The notes beneath the pieces are model-generated. The model was not told the DNA's origin, made no database searches, and worked only from the letters and a program-made list of their open reading frames with translations. A DNA stretch of 64,000 nucleotides from assembly GCA_029856155.1 (NCBI GenBank), contig JAHQWL010000098.1:1-64000 (forward strand). The letters are read 5' to 3'. Positions 62,005 to 64,000 of this stretch are shown here, piece after piece; position 1 is the stretch's first letter; each line of letters starts with the position of its first letter. The DNA is from Promethearchaeia archaeon (GTDB lineage Archaea > Asgardarchaeota > Lokiarchaeia > Sigyniarchaeales > SOKP01). Both the position numbers and the translations under genes were made by a program.

Positions 62005-62113
62005 TCAGCTTAAGGGGCATGTTAAAATTTTTAAAGATATAGGTCATTTTATTGAAGAAACTAAACCAAAAGAAATTGCTAACGAAATTATTAATGTTGC
62101 TGGATTAGTTTAA
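61985..62113 (+). pseudogene. Alpha/beta-hydrolase C-terminal remnant
   Basis: A 42-residue open frame after a TGA at 61982 contains LPQLKGHVKIFKDIGHFIEE and TKPKEIANEIINVAGLV, like the end of an alpha/beta-hydrolase (the GHF His of the catalytic triad and the following helix). No start codon and no upstream hydrolase sequence are present, so it is a relic. It overlaps the minus-strand remnant by about 20 bp. Confidence 0.45.
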
Positions 62114-62174
62114 ATTTTTAATTAAATTTACACATTTATAATAAGATTATTATCGAATTATTTGTTAAATTTAC

Positions 62175-63677
62175 ATGAAACTATCTCCTACTCTAATTTA
62201 TAAAGAATTTAAAGATGGAAAGTTAGAAAGACAATCTGCTTTAAATCAATTATTTACCTTAATTAATAATTCAGATGATCCTGATATAAGAGTGGAAAGT
62301 ATTGAAATTTTAGTAAAAATTGGTTCAAAGAATGAAGAAATTTTTAAATTGTTTGAAAATCTTTTAATATCCGATTCACAAGAAAAAGTTAGAATTACTG
62401 CAATAAATGCTATTAAAAATAATTATATCGAAAAAGCATTTAACCCTATGAAATGGGCTTTTCAACATGAAACATCTATAATCTGTCTTATTACAATAAT
62501 ATCTACTTTAGGTGAAATATGTAGCGAAAAAGCTAAATCATTCTTAATTGATAAGATTAAAAATATTGATATTTATGAGTTTAATGAAAGTGTTCAAAAT
62601 CTATTTAAGACCAAAGAAATCCATAACTTCAGAAATGAAGGACTTTCAGCTATATTAAACAATTATTTTGTTATTAAATATTTCAAAAAGGAATTTAAAG
62701 ATATAGATTACATTGTAAAGGATGGCTTAGTCATATCAATAGATTTATCCGGGATTAGTACCCATGTATTTGGATGGAAAATTTTAAGGAGGTTACCTGA
62801 ATTTATTGGAGTTCTTAAGTATCTCACAAAGTTAGACTTAAAAATTAATAGATTAGCGAAATTACCTAAGACCCTTAGTGATCTTGATTATCTTAGATAT
62901 TTGGATCTTAGTAATAATAATCTCAAAAAATTACCAGAATCCATTTGCCTTTTAAATTCACTAGAATTCTTAAATCTAAAATATAATAAGATAGCAGAAA
63001 TTCCTAAATCAATTAGTAACCTAAAAAACTTAAAGACTCTAGATTTAAGACATAATAACCTAAAAATTCTTCCCAATGAAATTTATAATTTAAAATCGTT
63101 AGAATTTCTAGATCTACATGGAAATCAGTTAAAAATTTTACCAATGTCAATAGAAGGACTAAAATCTTTAAAAAGTTTAGAGTTGGGATTAAATAATATT
63201 AAAGAACTTCCGGAGGGGATAACAAATCTTCGATCTCTAAAGAAGCTAGGCTTGGGGGGTAATAAAATATCAATCAATTTTTCTCTTTTGAGTAATTTAA
63301 CGTCACTTACCGAATTAGATCTATATGACAATAATCTTAGGCTACTTCCCAATGAAATTGGATTATTGACGACTTTAGATAAGTTAATTTTAAGAAATAA
63401 TAAACTTACGGATCTACCAGAATCAATTAAAAATTTGAAATCTCTTCAAAAACTAGATTTAAGTTGGAATAATCTCATAGCCCTTCCTGAATGGATAGGA
63501 TCCTTAATTTCCTTAAAAGAATTAAATCTATGGGGAAATAATTTAAAATCTCTTCCATCTTCATTGGGTAACCTCGAATCGTTAAAAATTCTTAATTTGA
63601 ACTTTAATAAATTTATTAGAAAAATCCCAGATTCCCTTAAAGTTTTACAAAATAAAGGATTAAAAATTTATAAATAA
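62175..63677 (+). CDS. HEAT-like plus leucine-rich repeat protein (copy 2)
   Basis: Paralogue of the protein at 58097 over its whole length: 500 residues, HEAT-like helical N-terminus (RVESIEILVKIGSKNEE, KVRITAINAIKNNYIEK) and about twelve LRRs (LPKTLSDLDYLRYLDLSNN, LPESICLLNSLEFLNLKYN) from residue 185. The two share the layout and the N-terminal opening (KAIYDDLKNGDLDKS versus TLIYKEFKDGKLERQS), so they come from duplication. Role unknown; probably a binding scaffold. Confidence 0.83.
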   Translation: MKLSPTLIYKEFKDGKLERQSALNQLFTLINNSDDPDIRVESIEILVKIGSKNEEIFKLFENLLISDSQEKVRITAINAIKNNYIEKAFNPMKWAFQHETSIICLITIISTLGEICSEKAKSFLIDKIKNIDIYEFNESVQNLFKTKEIHNFRNEGLSAILNNYFVIKYFKKEFKDIDYIVKDGLVISIDLSGISTHVFGWKILRRLPEFIGVLKYLTKLDLKINRLAKLPKTLSDLDYLRYLDLSNNNLKKLPESICLLNSLEFLNLKYNKIAEIPKSISNLKNLKTLDLRHNNLKILPNEIYNLKSLEFLDLHGNQLKILPMSIEGLKSLKSLELGLNNIKELPEGITNLRSLKKLGLGGNKISINFSLLSNLTSLTELDLYDNNLRLLPNEIGLLTTLDKLILRNNKLTDLPESIKNLKSLQKLDLSWNNLIALPEWIGSLISLKELNLWGNNLKSLPSSLGNLESLKILNLNFNKFIRKIPDSLKVLQNKGLKIYK

Positions 63678-63685
63678 TTAAACTC

Positions 63686-64000
63686 TTATTGAGTCTTATA
63701 TAATTCTATAATCTCATTTACAGTCGTTATATCTTCGGGTCCTTTTTCAGGACGTAATCTTAAAAATACAGGAAACCTCATAGAATAGCCTAACGCAGCA
63801 AATTTATCACTAATTGTTATCTCATCTCCAGTAATTTCGATTACAACCTCTGGTTTTAACCAAATATCGGGTTTATCTTCACATATGACATTTTTTGGTT
63901 TATTAACAACTTTATATTTTTCCATATCTCTAGTTAAAGATTCAGATAATTCATCCGTCAATCCTGAAAAGAAACGAGTAAAAGCTATATAATTCTCGTT
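63686..64000 (-). CDS. ATP-dependent DNA ligase, C-terminal part (truncated at window edge)
   Basis: The minus-strand frame is open from the window edge to TAA at 63686 (104 codons). The first visible residues FTRFFSGLTDELSESLT and then PDIWLKPEVVIEITGDEITIS and YSMRFPVFLRLRPEKGPEDITT match the OB-fold C-terminus of archaeal ATP-dependent DNA ligases (ligase motif V/VI region with FPRxxRxR). The start of the gene lies beyond 64000. The Met at 63961 is internal. Confidence 0.82.
   Translation of the reverse strand, partial: NENYIAFTRFFSGLTDELSESLTRDMEKYKVVNKPKNVICEDKPDIWLKPEVVIEITGDEITISDKFAALGYSMRFPVFLRLRPEKGPEDITTVNEIIELYKTQ

Noticed and set aside
1..64000. CRISPR arrays, insertion sequences, rRNA genes
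   Set aside because: No regularly spaced repeats, transposase motifs, terminal inverted repeats with target duplications, or rRNA sequence were seen in the window.

Overview
The window looks like chromosomal DNA of an Asgard archaeon of the Lokiarchaeota (Prometheoarchaeum) type. This rests on several things read from the sequence. The DNA is very AT-rich, with archaeal TATA-like promoter elements. A Rag/Gtr-type small GTPase sits next to a longin-GTPase fusion. There are HEAT-LRR and SNAP-like TPR proteins. Archaeal C1 and energy genes are present (ftr, hdrA, mvhD, an F420-dependent reductase family gene). In-frame UGA codons in hdrA and mvhD look like selenocysteine. The assignment is inference from gene content; no marker gene was compared with a database.

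Layout. 0-6.7 kb: a GNAT, an acyl-CoA ligase, a CPBP protease, a stand-alone Lrp-type domain, and a two-gene FAD/Fe-S 2-hydroxyacid dehydrogenase. 6.8-15.4 kb: signalling and eukaryote-like genes (Rag-like GTPase, longin-GTPase-helical fusion, a PAS-GAF-PAS protein with a longin-like start, a transglutaminase-like protein, ftr, a second FGP-motif longin-like protein, an AAA ATPase). 15.3-21.7 kb: Hsp20, PAP2 phosphatase, DHH phosphoesterase, a methanogenesis-marker-9-like protein, tRNA-His with two insertions, PhnN-like kinase, DtxR-like and ribbon-helix-helix regulators. 21.8-31.2 kb: MFS transporter, ferredoxin-domain protein, F420-type reductase, Zn-alcohol dehydrogenase, two MBL-fold proteins, a nonsense-broken methyltransferase, a class I aldolase. 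31.3-43.2 kb: two tandem membrane M28 peptidases, an ABC permease fused to a CPBP protease with its ATPase, an FAD oxidoreductase, a DMT transporter and a second ABC exporter. 43.2-46.3 kb: a corrinoid methyltransferase operon (MttB-like, homocysteine methyltransferase, corrinoid protein). 46.4-52.4 kb: hisS, HAD, membrane protein, MBL hydrolase, pyrF and a decayed stretch holding three gene remnants. 52.5-55.0 kb: hdrA-mvhD, each with two in-frame UGA codons. 55.1-64 kb: a TPR protein, an AMP phosphorylase gene interrupted by a 30-bp hairpin insertion with a stop codon, two HEAT-LRR paralogues flanking a ferredoxin and an aldehyde:ferredoxin oxidoreductase, and the 3' end of an ATP-dependent DNA ligase.

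How it fits together. The metabolic genes suit an anaerobe that moves C1 units on tetrahydromethanopterin and corrinoid carriers. Electrons would pass through ferredoxin, F420 and heterodisulfide-reductase-type flavin bifurcation. AMP phosphorylase (source of ribose-1,5-bisphosphate), the PhnN-like kinase (ribose-1,5-bisphosphate to PRPP) and OMP decarboxylase (end of the PRPP-dependent pyrimidine route) could form a nucleotide salvage link. The most unusual features are the hairpin insertion exactly inside the DKHSTGG motif of AMP phosphorylase, the four candidate selenocysteines of hdrA-mvhD with a candidate SECIS hairpin behind them, the twice-interrupted tRNA-His, and the Rag-like/longin-GTPase gene pair.
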